Source: Candidatus Falkowiibacteriota bacterium (GTDB lineage: Bacteria; Patescibacteriota; Patescibacteriia; Patescibacteriales; WJLG01). Taken from it: a DNA stretch of 6,836 nt. Below, piece by piece: positions 1-6,549 of the stretch (positions within the stretch are counted from its first letter, which is position 1; the number at the start of each line of letters is the position of its first letter). Location of the stretch: assembly GCA_014728685.1 (NCBI GenBank), contig WJLG01000089.1, positions 1-6,836 on the forward strand, in the 5' to 3' direction. The notes beneath the pieces are model-generated. The model was not told where the DNA came from. It did no database searches and was given only the letters and a program-made list of their open reading frames with translations. The position numbers were made by a program, and so were the translations under genes.

Positions 1-106
1 CTTTTTCATCGTCATCTTCCTCTTCTTCACTTTCCGTCTTTTTTTCATCATCCTCTCCTATTTCTTCTTCATCGCTTTCCTCCTCCTCTTCCTCCTCTTC
101 TTCGGA
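1..106 (-). repeat. Low-complexity purine-rich tract encoding the FtsK acidic tail
   Basis: On the plus strand this stretch is almost all pyrimidine (runs of CTT, CTC and ATC triplets), so the coding strand is almost all purine. It encodes residues about 780-813 of FtsK, of which 26 of 34 are Glu or Asp, including nine consecutive Glu (77-103). Such triplet runs are prone to replication slippage, so tail length may vary among strains. The tract continues past the left edge, so its full length is unknown. Confidence 0.8.
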
Positions 107-2440
107 CATACTGGCCGGAGACTCAGGCACTTCACCCAAGCTGTTTTCATCTTCATCATCTTCGCCCAGATAGCTATCCGGGGCTTCGGCCTCATCTCTA
201 TTGTGCAAAGAAGCGCCGGCAGTCGGTGAACTATTCTGTGCTTCCATCTGCTCTTTGGTCATTAATATCTCTCTGGGCTTAGCACCGTTGGAAGGCCCGA
301 TGATCCCGGCTTCTTCCAATTCATCCATGATCCTGGCCGCACGGGCATAACCGATAGAAAGTCTTCTCTGCAAAAGCGAAGCTGACGCCTTGCCGGAAGA
401 AACCACGATCTCTTTGGCATCGGCAAAAAGTTCATCAACATCATCGTTGATATTTCCTTCCAGGCCGACTCCGGCAATACCGCCGACCTTCTGCCTTTCA
501 GTAACACCGTCGACATATTCAAACTCTCCGCTTTTATCCTTTATATAATCAACTACTCTTTTGATCTCTTCATCCGTCACTAAAGCGCCTTGCAGTCTTT
601 TTGGCTTGGATATCTCGGCGGTCAAGAAAAGCATATCTCCTTTGCCGATCAATTTTTCCGCGCCTTGTGAATCCAAGATCGTCTTGGAATCGATCGCCGA
701 GGCCACAGAAAAAGCGATACGAGCCGGGGTGTTGGCCTTGATCAAACCGGTAATGACGTCAACCGACGGCCTTTGGGTCGCCAAGATCAAATGAATACCA
801 ACCGCGCGGGCCATCTGAGTGAGCCTGATCACGCTTGATTCGATATCCTTGGCCGCGGCCACCATCAAGTCAGCCAATTCATCGATAATGAAAACTATAT
901 AAGGCATCTTTTCCTTGGCAGTCTTGTTGTAAGCTTCAATATTTCTCTTTTTGTGCTGAGCCAAAAGCTCAAAGCGCCTGTCCATCTCATTCAAACACCA
1001 GCGCAAGGCATTGACCGTCTTGCTGACATTGGTGATCACCGGAGTCAAAAGATGAGGTATCCCGTCATAGACGGTAAGTTCGACCCTCTTGGGATCAACG
1101 AATATAAAACGCAGGTTTTCCGGATCATTTTGATAAAGCAAACTTAAAATTATAGCGTTCAAACAAACGGATTTTCCCGAACCGGTAGCGCCGGCCACCA
1201 ACAAATGAGGCATTTTTCCAATATCATAAGACCAAACTCGACCAGCCACGTCTTTGCCCAAGGCTACGGTCAAATTACTTTTGGCAGCCTTGAACTCGCT
1301 ATTTTCTATAACTTCCCTTAAAGCGACTATGGCTTTGCTTTTATTGGGAACTTCTATGCCGACAAGCGATTTGCCCGGGATGGGGGCTTCGATCCTGATC
1401 GGATGAGCTGCCAAGGCCAAGGCCAGATCATTGGATAAGGTGGTTATGCGCGACAATTTAACGCCTTCAGCCGGCTTAAAACTGTACTGAGTAACAGTCG
1501 GGCCGATAGCCGTATCAGCCATAGCTACCGGAATGCCGAAATTCTCAAAAGTCTTTTGGATTATCAAAGCATTGTTCTTTATGTCTCCGGAAGTAGGCTT
1601 GCCAGTGGATCTACCCAAAAGATCTATCGGTAGGTCGATCTTTATCTTGCTGGCCTTCCAGCGATCGGCATCTTGTTTTTTGATATTTTGCAGATCTTTT
1701 TCTTCATCTTCCGCCAATTCATCATCTTGAGGAGCATCAGCAATGATCTTTTTGGAAAAATCAAGAACTTCTTCATCATCTTGCCCCGAATCATCGGCTT
1801 CTTCTTCCTCTTCTTCAACCTCTTCGTATTGTTCGACCATTTCTTCCTCATCCTTGCCGTTGAAAAATTTACTAGTAATAAATTTAAGTGGATAGAATAT
1901 TTTGGCAAAAAGACTTTGTTCGCCGAACAGACTTACCAAAGAAGTATTAAAAACAAGCATAAAAGAAACCAAAGTCAAAGCGATCAATCCGACCAAGCCT
2001 CCCCAAAATCCCAAAACATTGCGAAAACCTCTAGCTAAATACATACCGACCAAACCGCCGCCGTATCCGGCTCGAGCCGCTTCCTTCCATTCATTTACAG
2101 GTAAGAAAAAATGGAATAAAGCCAATACCGATATCAAAAGTAAAAGCAAACCCAATACATTGGCTCCTCTAATATAACTTTTCTCCTCTTTATACAAAAA
2201 TATCCCCCAAACTACCAATAGCAAAGGAAATATCCATTTACCCCAGCCAAAGGCCATTTCCTGGCCCTTGTCCAGCACTTGACCAAAACTGCCGGCCAGA
2301 TCAAAAAGACTTAAAAAACTCAAAACGCCTAACAAAATTATCAAAACGACAAAAATTCCTTTTTTTGTCTCATGAGCAATGTCCATTTTAGGCATTGCCA
2401 CTTTAGCCAAAGGACCTTTTCTTTTTTTCCTTCTACCCAT
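1..2440 (-). CDS. ftsK: FtsK/SpoIIIE-family DNA translocase (C-terminus cut by window edge)
   Basis: Membrane-anchored, ATP-driven DNA pump that moves chromosome ends through the closing division septum. Read from ATG at 2440, the frame stays open for 813 codons to the left edge. A basic N-terminus (GRRKKRK) precedes about four hydrophobic helices (roughly residues 29-46, 69-83, 92-113, 142-164). An acidic linker follows (about 197-241), then the alpha/beta motor. The motor shows Walker A GATGSGKS at 417-424, Walker B IVFIIDE ending at 521, and the family signature QRPS at 556-559 followed by VDVITGLIKAN. A winged-helix gamma domain, which reads DNA polarity sequences in this family, spans about 669-727 (LLQRRLSIGYARAARIMDEL). 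It is followed by at least 86 more residues, ending in a strongly acidic stretch, which is unusual. The linker is short compared with E. coli FtsK, as in SpoIIIE. No Shine-Dalgarno sequence precedes the ATG; a downstream in-frame ATG (codon 16) is possible, but the basic start fits relatives better. Family assignment is near certain. Confidence 0.96.
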   Translation of the reverse strand, partial: MGRRKKRKGPLAKVAMPKMDIAHETKKGIFVVLIILLGVLSFLSLFDLAGSFGQVLDKGQEMAFGWGKWIFPLLLVVWGIFLYKEEKSYIRGANVLGLLLLLISVLALFHFFLPVNEWKEAARAGYGGGLVGMYLARGFRNVLGFWGGLVGLIALTLVSFMLVFNTSLVSLFGEQSLFAKIFYPLKFITSKFFNGKDEEEMVEQYEEVEEEEEEADDSGQDDEEVLDFSKKIIADAPQDDELAEDEEKDLQNIKKQDADRWKASKIKIDLPIDLLGRSTGKPTSGDIKNNALIIQKTFENFGIPVAMADTAIGPTVTQYSFKPAEGVKLSRITTLSNDLALALAAHPIRIEAPIPGKSLVGIEVPNKSKAIVALREVIENSEFKAAKSNLTVALGKDVAGRVWSYDIGKMPHLLVAGATGSGKSVCLNAIILSLLYQNDPENLRFIFVDPKRVELTVYDGIPHLLTPVITNVSKTVNALRWCLNEMDRRFELLAQHKKRNIEAYNKTAKEKMPYIVFIIDELADLMVAAAKDIESSVIRLTQMARAVGIHLILATQRPSVDVITGLIKANTPARIAFSVASAIDSKTILDSQGAEKLIGKGDMLFLTAEISKPKRLQGALVTDEEIKRVVDYIKDKSGEFEYVDGVTERQKVGGIAGVGLEGNINDDVDELFADAKEIVVSSGKASASLLQRRLSIGYARAARIMDELEEAGIIGPSNGAKPREILMTKEQMEAQNSSPTAGASLHNRDEAEAPDSYLGEDDEDENSLGEVPESPASMSEEEEEEEEESDEEEIGEDDEKKTESEEEEDDDEK

Positions 2441-2494
2441 ATACCAAAATACCAAAAATAATCGTTATTTTTCAAACGACCCCCTTAATTAATT

Positions 2495-2516
2495 ACTTAT
2501 AATATAATATTACCAT
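2495..2516 (-). promoter_or_regulatory. Probable promoter -10 region for ftsK
   Basis: The 108-base gap between the lamin-tail gene and ftsK is very AT-rich. On the minus strand it contains a TGGTAATAT element (2515-2507, extended -10 style) running into two overlapping TATTAT hexamers and TATAAG. Use of any of these would give a leader of roughly 50-65 bases before the ATG at 2440. No convincing -35 hexamer sits at 17 bases, so the exact element cannot be fixed. ftsK could also be reached by read-through from the upstream gene on the same strand. The rest of the gap (2441-2494) shows no Shine-Dalgarno sequence and nothing else I recognise. Confidence 0.35.
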
Positions 2517-2542
2517 AAAAAAAGCTTTTAAAAAAGAATGGT
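2512..2542 (-). terminator. Weak AT-rich inverted repeat after the lamin-tail gene
   Basis: ACCAT (2512-2516) and ATGGT (2538-2542) are complementary arms around an A/T tract centred on the palindrome AAAAGCTTTT. It begins about six bases past the lamin-tail gene stop codon, where a terminator would be expected, and includes U-runs on the minus strand. The stem is only five base pairs with little GC, so it may stop transcription poorly or not at all. It also overlaps the candidate ftsK promoter. Confidence 0.2.
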
Positions 2543-2548
2543 AAAGAT

Positions 2549-4714
2549 CTATGCTTCGGTCCTTTTTCTTTGGTAAATATATATGATGGTTATAAGGGCT
2601 GATGTGGCCGCGATCATGATCGCGTATTTCCATAGAACACCGGTCTTTTTCCGCGCCGGCAGGTCCCATTCTTGTGTATTTTCCTCATTTTTGCCCAAAA
2701 CTTCGCCTTTATCCTCCTTGATCAACAGCTCATTGGCCTCAATATCACTCTGTTTTCTGGGCAAAAGAACCAGGTCGCCCGAAACCACTCCCAAAACACC
2801 TTTAACTTTGAGTTCGCTATCCTCTTCAATGTCTTTTGTGCCAATATCCAAATTCGGCTTAAGATAAAGTATGATCTCCCCAAAACCGTCATTCATATAG
2901 ATCCGAGGCGGATCTTTTTTACTTATCCGGCCTTGGACCTGCAACAACCGGCCAATATTATCTTTGATGATATCTTCTGAACTTATCTTTTTGACAGGCA
3001 ATTCATTTCCTTTACTCAAAACGGTCATATCGTCTAAGGTGTCTGTTTTTAAGGTAGTTTCGCTTCTTAATTCAACGATCTCTCCGCGAACCTCGACTTC
3101 ATCGCCTTCTTCTATCCTTGGAAAGTCCTTTTTATAATTATAGATCCTAATACCGGCTTCTTGGTCGGCAAGATAAAAATATTGGGTACCCAATATTCCG
3201 GGCTCGACCAAAACTATTCCTCTTATAACCGCCTCTTGCCCAATATTCTTTACGGCATCTTTGATGCTCAGCTTTTTTTCTTCGGATAAGATTCCATTCA
3301 TAACCGGATAATGGCTGATGGCTTCCAGTTCTTCGAACCAAAACGGCTCATCGTCTTCATATATTTCCAAAACCTCTTCTTGAGGATCTTTGACCATGCC
3401 GGAAACTTTGATAATTTTGGAAACTATCGAATTTTCCCGCCCATCACTTGCTTGCAGAACGATCTCGTACTCGCCGGGCTCCATAAAAGTATGGCGGGCT
3501 TCTTCCAGGCCGACCTTGACGCCGTCGCCAAAATCCCAAAAATACTCAAGCTCATCTCCTTCTTCATCATAAGTATCAGAAGCGTCAAAAAAGACCTCTT
3601 GTTTCGGTTCGATCTCCTCGGGAACGGAAAAACTCGCTTTTGGAGGGGTGTTTTTGGCTTTGATCTGATTATTGGCTCCGGGTGAAATTTGCGAAGACCA
3701 AACCCAGCCGCCGATCTTAGTGGAATTGAAAAAGAATTCTTTGGTCGAAGAGCTGATCTTTTCCAGATCAATGCTCTCGCTATTCACATAAACATAACCA
3801 ACCGGCGCGTCCTTGTAGGATAAAATGTCTTCGGGCGTTCTTTTCCCCGGTTTATAAAGCTTGATCTCGCTTCCGGAATTATTCAAGACCAATCGGCTTT
3901 GTTTTCTATAGATGGCCAAATGCCCACCTGTCCTTAAAGTCTTGTTGAAAGCCGGACTTTGCAAGGCATCCAAGCGACCGAATTCATAAGTTTTTCCATC
4001 AACATCTATGATCCAACCGGTCAGATCGATAGCTGTTTCACCGGTGTTTTTTATTTCCACGAATTCGCTTTCCCGATCGCTGCCCACCGGATTGGGATAG
4101 ATCTCATTAATGATCAGCTTGCCTTCCTTTTTTTTGATCACAACATCCTCATCGCTTACAGGATCACTTGATGCATCTTGCTCCTCCTCTTCTTCTTCTG
4201 TTATTTTATTCTCGGCCTTGGGACTGCCTCCGGCTTGTTCGCTGTTTTTCCAAAGTCCGTTTGCCAAGGCCATGGTCTGCTTAGTTTCATTATCACCGGC
4301 CGGCCAGCCTTCTTCGGCGCTTATGCTATCGACAAGAACATCATCCTCATTCAAAAGTTCCAATATTTCTCCGCTATTTCCCAAAGAACCAGAATAGATA
4401 ATGTCGGCTAAAGCAGGCGAGCTATCATCGTCTGTCCTTTCCAATAAAAAATAGCCTTGCGCGGTAATTATCCCTTCCAAGGCTATTTCCGGCTGCCCAT
4501 CATAAGCTTGTATGATCCAACCGGTCAGGTCGATATCTTCAAGAGTCGGATTGAATAGCTCGATCCATTCGTCGCTTGATGATTCAGCCGATCCCATCCA
4601 GCAAATTTCAGAAAAAACAACAGAGGAAACCGCTTTAGAAAATCGGATGCAAAAAAAATTCGATAGAATAACCAATATTAAAAGTAAAAAAATTTCACCT
4701 CCTTTTGTTTTCAT
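2549..4714 (-). CDS. Exported lamin-tail / PKD / OB-fold surface protein, C-terminally anchored
   Basis: Predicted surface protein of 721 residues with no recognisable catalytic domain. The N-terminus looks like a signal peptide: Lys residues, a hydrophobic core at about 8-23, and a possible cleavage site after SKA at 26-28. Two lamin-tail (LTD) domains follow, at about 32-131 and 199-300. Both have the family pattern of an EI(C/Y) strand, an acidic E(W/F)(I/V)E strand and IDLTGWII. A short Glu-run linker (173-178) separates them. A PKD domain spans about 357-438 with the hallmark WDFGDG at 393-398. Two probable OB-folds follow, at about 483-565 (AVIRGIVLVEPG ... VEVRGEIVEL) and 577-660 (LLQVQGRIS ... 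LKVKGVLG). A transmembrane helix at about 694-714 precedes a basic tail (QRKRTEA), placing the bulk outside the membrane. LTD, PKD and OB modules usually bind proteins, glycans or nucleic acids; the ligand here is unknown. The gene is divergent from the pilus operon. The start is uncertain: no upstream ribosome-binding site, the promoter -10 ends seven bases before the ATG, and a GGAGGT lies inside codons 5-6. Confidence 0.9.
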   Translation of the reverse strand: MKTKGGEIFLLLILVILSNFFCIRFSKAVSSVVFSEICWMGSAESSSDEWIELFNPTLEDIDLTGWIIQAYDGQPEIALEGIITAQGYFLLERTDDDSSPALADIIYSGSLGNSGEILELLNEDDVLVDSISAEEGWPAGDNETKQTMALANGLWKNSEQAGGSPKAENKITEEEEEEQDASSDPVSDEDVVIKKKEGKLIINEIYPNPVGSDRESEFVEIKNTGETAIDLTGWIIDVDGKTYEFGRLDALQSPAFNKTLRTGGHLAIYRKQSRLVLNNSGSEIKLYKPGKRTPEDILSYKDAPVGYVYVNSESIDLEKISSSTKEFFFNSTKIGGWVWSSQISPGANNQIKAKNTPPKASFSVPEEIEPKQEVFFDASDTYDEEGDELEYFWDFGDGVKVGLEEARHTFMEPGEYEIVLQASDGRENSIVSKIIKVSGMVKDPQEEVLEIYEDDEPFWFEELEAISHYPVMNGILSEEKKLSIKDAVKNIGQEAVIRGIVLVEPGILGTQYFYLADQEAGIRIYNYKKDFPRIEEGDEVEVRGEIVELRSETTLKTDTLDDMTVLSKGNELPVKKISSEDIIKDNIGRLLQVQGRISKKDPPRIYMNDGFGEIILYLKPNLDIGTKDIEEDSELKVKGVLGVVSGDLVLLPRKQSDIEANELLIKEDKGEVLGKNEENTQEWDLPARKKTGVLWKYAIMIAATSALITIIYIYQRKRTEA
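4007..4031. repeat. 25-base near-identical repeat, copy in second lamin-tail domain
   Basis: This segment matches 4511-4535 at 24 of 25 bases (one A/G difference at 4025 versus 4529). Both encode the peptide IDLTGWII in the same frame, at residues 229-236 here. Identity stops abruptly on both sides although the two domains are homologous along their length. Confidence 0.85.
4511..4535. repeat. 25-base near-identical repeat, copy in first lamin-tail domain
   Basis: Partner of the copy at 4007-4031, 504 bases away in direct orientation. It encodes IDLTGWII at residues 61-68 of the same protein. The equivalent position in each domain suggests descent from a domain duplication, with this core held nearly unchanged at the DNA level. 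Confidence 0.85.
4698..4705 (-). promoter_or_regulatory. Shine-Dalgarno-like AAAGGAGG inside the start of the lamin-tail gene
   Basis: On the minus strand AAAGGAGG (continuing TG) lies at +10 to +17 of the assigned ATG at 4714, forming codons 4-6. It is the strongest anti-16S match near any start in the window. No ATG, GTG or TTG lies in frame at normal spacing behind it; the only near-standard option is an ATT codon at 4693-4691. Either it is a coincidence of Lys-Gly-Gly codons, or it marks a non-standard start. It is listed because it decides how the start should be read. Confidence 0.4.
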
Positions 4715-4720
4715 ATTTTA

Positions 4721-4729
4721 ATTATATCA
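4721..4729 (-). promoter_or_regulatory. Extended -10 promoter of the lamin-tail gene
   Basis: The minus strand reads TGATATAAT, a perfect -10 hexamer with the extended TGn element. No TTGACA-like -35 lies 17 bases upstream (AGGAAA is found), which is typical of extended -10 promoters, and the upstream bases are A/T runs like an UP element. Transcription should begin six to eight bases past the hexamer, at about 4715-4713, which coincides with the assigned ATG (4714-4712). The transcript would then be essentially leaderless. Confidence 0.6.
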
Positions 4730-4761
4730 AAATTTTAATATTTTTTCCTTACTTTTAATTT

Positions 4762-4790
4762 ATGACAAGCATGATCAATTATGATATAAT
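4762..4790 (+). promoter_or_regulatory. Sigma-70-type promoter of the pilB-pilC operon
   Basis: ATGACA at 4762-4767 matches the -35 consensus at five of six bases. After an exact 17-base spacer comes a perfect TATAAT at 4785-4790, preceded by TG (TGATATAAT, extended -10). The predicted transcription start is near 4797. This rules out translation from the upstream in-frame ATG at 4762, which is part of the -35 box, and supports ATG 4825 as the pilB start with a leader of about 28 bases. Confidence 0.7.
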
Positions 4791-4798
4791 ATATAATA

Positions 4799-4818
4799 AA
4801 GTATGTGATCTAATACTT
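4799..4818 (+). promoter_or_regulatory. Short inverted repeat in the pilB leader
   Basis: AAGTAT (4799-4804) and ATACTT (4813-4818) are perfect six-base complementary arms around an eight-base loop. They lie between the predicted transcription start and the pilB ATG and fill most of the leader. The stem has only one G-C pair, so as RNA it is weak; as DNA it could be a small operator half-site pair. It may also be chance in AT-rich sequence. Confidence 0.25.
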
Positions 4819-4824
4819 CTACTT

Positions 4825-6546
4825 ATGTTTTCAAGCAAACAACTAAGAGACATTCTCACAAAATCCAAGACCATCAGCGCCAAGGATTTTGATAAATTAG
4901 CCAAAGAAGCCGAGGAAGCGGGCAAAAACGTCGAAGGGTACCTAATAAACAAGCGTATCATAAGTCAAGATGATCTTTATAAAAAAGCGGCTGACCATTT
5001 CAAAACTCCTTTCATCGATCTGAAAGATCAAAATATAGACAGGGAAATATTGCTTAAAATTCCGGAAACTATCGCTATCAATCATAATCTGATCGCTTTT
5101 GGAAGCGATGGTAAAAAAGTAAACATTGCCGTCTTGGACCCGAAAGACTTGGAAACCTTGGAATTCATCAAGAAAAAGATCGGCCGGGCCATCAATGTCC
5201 ACATGACCACTCCTGATCAGCTAAAGGACGCTTTAAAAAAATATCAAGAGACGATCAAGTCGGAAATAAGACACATCAGCGGCGAGGATGCCGAGGAACA
5301 AGGAGGTAAAGATCTAAAAGAGATCGCCGAAGGCTTGACCATCGTCAAAATAGTCAATGATTTGATAGAATATGCCATCTTCCAAGATGCTTCCGATATC
5401 CATATCGAGGTTGAAGAAAAAGACGTGGTCGTGCGCTACCGCATAGACGGCGTACTTCGGCAAGTAATGACATTGAACAAAAATTTACATGCCGGTATTA
5501 TCGCCCGCATCAAAATATTGGCGAATTTGAAAGTCGATGAGCATCGCTTGCCCCAAGACGGCCGTTTTAAGATCAGTAATAAGCGCTACAATATATCTTT
5601 CCGTGTTTCCATAATCCCGACCTTTGATGGAGAAAAGGTGGTGATCCGCCTGCTTAATGAAAAAGCGCAGATGTTATCTTTGGATCAGCTTGGCTTTCCG
5701 ACTGCGGAGCTGGAAATAGTCAAAAGAAATATTTCCAAGCCCAATGGCATGATATTGGTCACCGGCCCGACCGGTTCCGGTAAGACCACTACGCTTTACA
5801 CGGTCTTGGGCATGCTCAACACCCCAAAGGTCAACATCTCCACCATCGAGGATCCGATCGAATACCGAATGCCACATATCAATCAATCTCAAGTCAACCC
5901 CAAGATCGGCTACACTTTTGCCGGAGGTCTGCGCGCTTTTTTGCGCCAGGATCCGGATATCATCATGGTCGGCGAGATCCGCGACCAGGAAACAGCCGAG
6001 ATAGCCGTACACGCGGCCATGACCGGACATTTACTACTTTCAACCTTGCATACCAACGATACCGTCACCACTCTGCCGCGCTTGTCGCAGATGGGCATAC
6101 CCTCTTTCTTGATCGCTTCAACCACCAATATGATAATTTCCCAGCGTTTAGCTAGAAGAGTCTGCTCGGCCTGCAAAAAAGAATACAAATTGGACAAAAA
6201 AACCGTTTCTGAGATCAAAAAACAAATGCCGGAAATAGAAAAAATGCTGGATAAACTGGTAAAGGCCAAAAAAATATCATCAGGCAGTCTGGATTCGATG
6301 ACTTTTCAAAAAGGAGAAGGCTGTAAAAAATGCAACGATACCGGATACAAAGGACGGGAAGGTGTTTATGAGGTCTTGGAGGTGACTGATGAAATATCAA
6401 AGCTGATCTTGAAAAATGCCGACGTCTCTGACATTAAAAAACAAGCCGAAGCTCAAGGCATGCTTTCCTTGGCGGAAAACGGCTTGATAAAAGCTTTTAA
6501 GGGTTCAACCACTTTAGAAGAAGTGTTGAGGGTTACCAAAGAATAA
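4825..6546 (+). CDS. pilB: Type IV pilus assembly ATPase PilB (GspE/PulE family)
   Basis: Cytoplasmic hexameric ATPase that powers pilin polymerisation at the inner-membrane platform. From ATG 4825 it has 573 residues, a normal length for PilB. An N-terminal MshEN/GSPII_E-type domain covers about 1-150. The motor shows DASDIHIE at 188-195, an Asp-box region (DEHRLPQDGR) at about 238-247, Walker A GPTGSGKT at 314-321, and Walker B DIIMVGEIRD at 378-387. The His box follows (MTGHLLLSTLHTND). A zinc-type tetracysteine is complete: CSAC at 447-450 and CKKC at 500-503. This pattern is PilB/GspE rather than the retraction ATPase PilT, which lacks the zinc motif and long N-domain. A longer reading from 4762 adds 21 residues but would start inside the -35 box. 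No Shine-Dalgarno sequence precedes ATG 4825. The next gene follows after three bases, so the two are almost certainly one operon. Confidence 0.96.
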   Translation: MFSSKQLRDILTKSKTISAKDFDKLAKEAEEAGKNVEGYLINKRIISQDDLYKKAADHFKTPFIDLKDQNIDREILLKIPETIAINHNLIAFGSDGKKVNIAVLDPKDLETLEFIKKKIGRAINVHMTTPDQLKDALKKYQETIKSEIRHISGEDAEEQGGKDLKEIAEGLTIVKIVNDLIEYAIFQDASDIHIEVEEKDVVVRYRIDGVLRQVMTLNKNLHAGIIARIKILANLKVDEHRLPQDGRFKISNKRYNISFRVSIIPTFDGEKVVIRLLNEKAQMLSLDQLGFPTAELEIVKRNISKPNGMILVTGPTGSGKTTTLYTVLGMLNTPKVNISTIEDPIEYRMPHINQSQVNPKIGYTFAGGLRAFLRQDPDIIMVGEIRDQETAEIAVHAAMTGHLLLSTLHTNDTVTTLPRLSQMGIPSFLIASTTNMIISQRLARRVCSACKKEYKLDKKTVSEIKKQMPEIEKMLDKLVKAKKISSGSLDSMTFQKGEGCKKCNDTGYKGREGVYEVLEVTDEISKLILKNADVSDIKKQAEAQGMLSLAENGLIKAFKGSTTLEEVLRVTKE

Positions 6547-6549
6547 ACT

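Noticed and set aside
1..115. Tandem-repeat or CRISPR-like array at the left edge
   Set aside because: The CTT/CTC/ATC triplets are irregular, with no fixed unit or spacer, and translate in frame as the acidic FtsK tail.
1673..2038. Plus-strand ORF of 121 codons, Phe/Ile-rich at its start
   Set aside because: It is antisense to the acidic linker and membrane region of ftsK; the hydrophobic residues are the complement of GAA/GAT codons. No promoter or ribosome-binding site supports it.
2498..2508. Two overlapping TATAAT hexamers on the plus strand
   Set aside because: They would drive transcription into the 3' end of the lamin-tail gene, antisense, with no plus-strand gene downstream and no -35. 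They are the reverse face of the AT-rich ftsK promoter region.
3311..3771. Overlapping ORFs of 115-124 codons on both strands
   Set aside because: They lie wholly inside the lamin-tail gene in other frames and show no domain motif; the 721-codon frame has clear LTD and PKD signatures.
4771..4778. TGATCA palindrome within the pilB promoter spacer as an operator
   Set aside because: Symmetry does not extend beyond six bases and there is no second copy nearby; chance is sufficient.
5674..6269. Two minus-strand ORFs of about 118 codons
   Set aside because: They are antisense to the conserved Walker A/B and zinc regions of pilB, where codon bias opens reverse frames.
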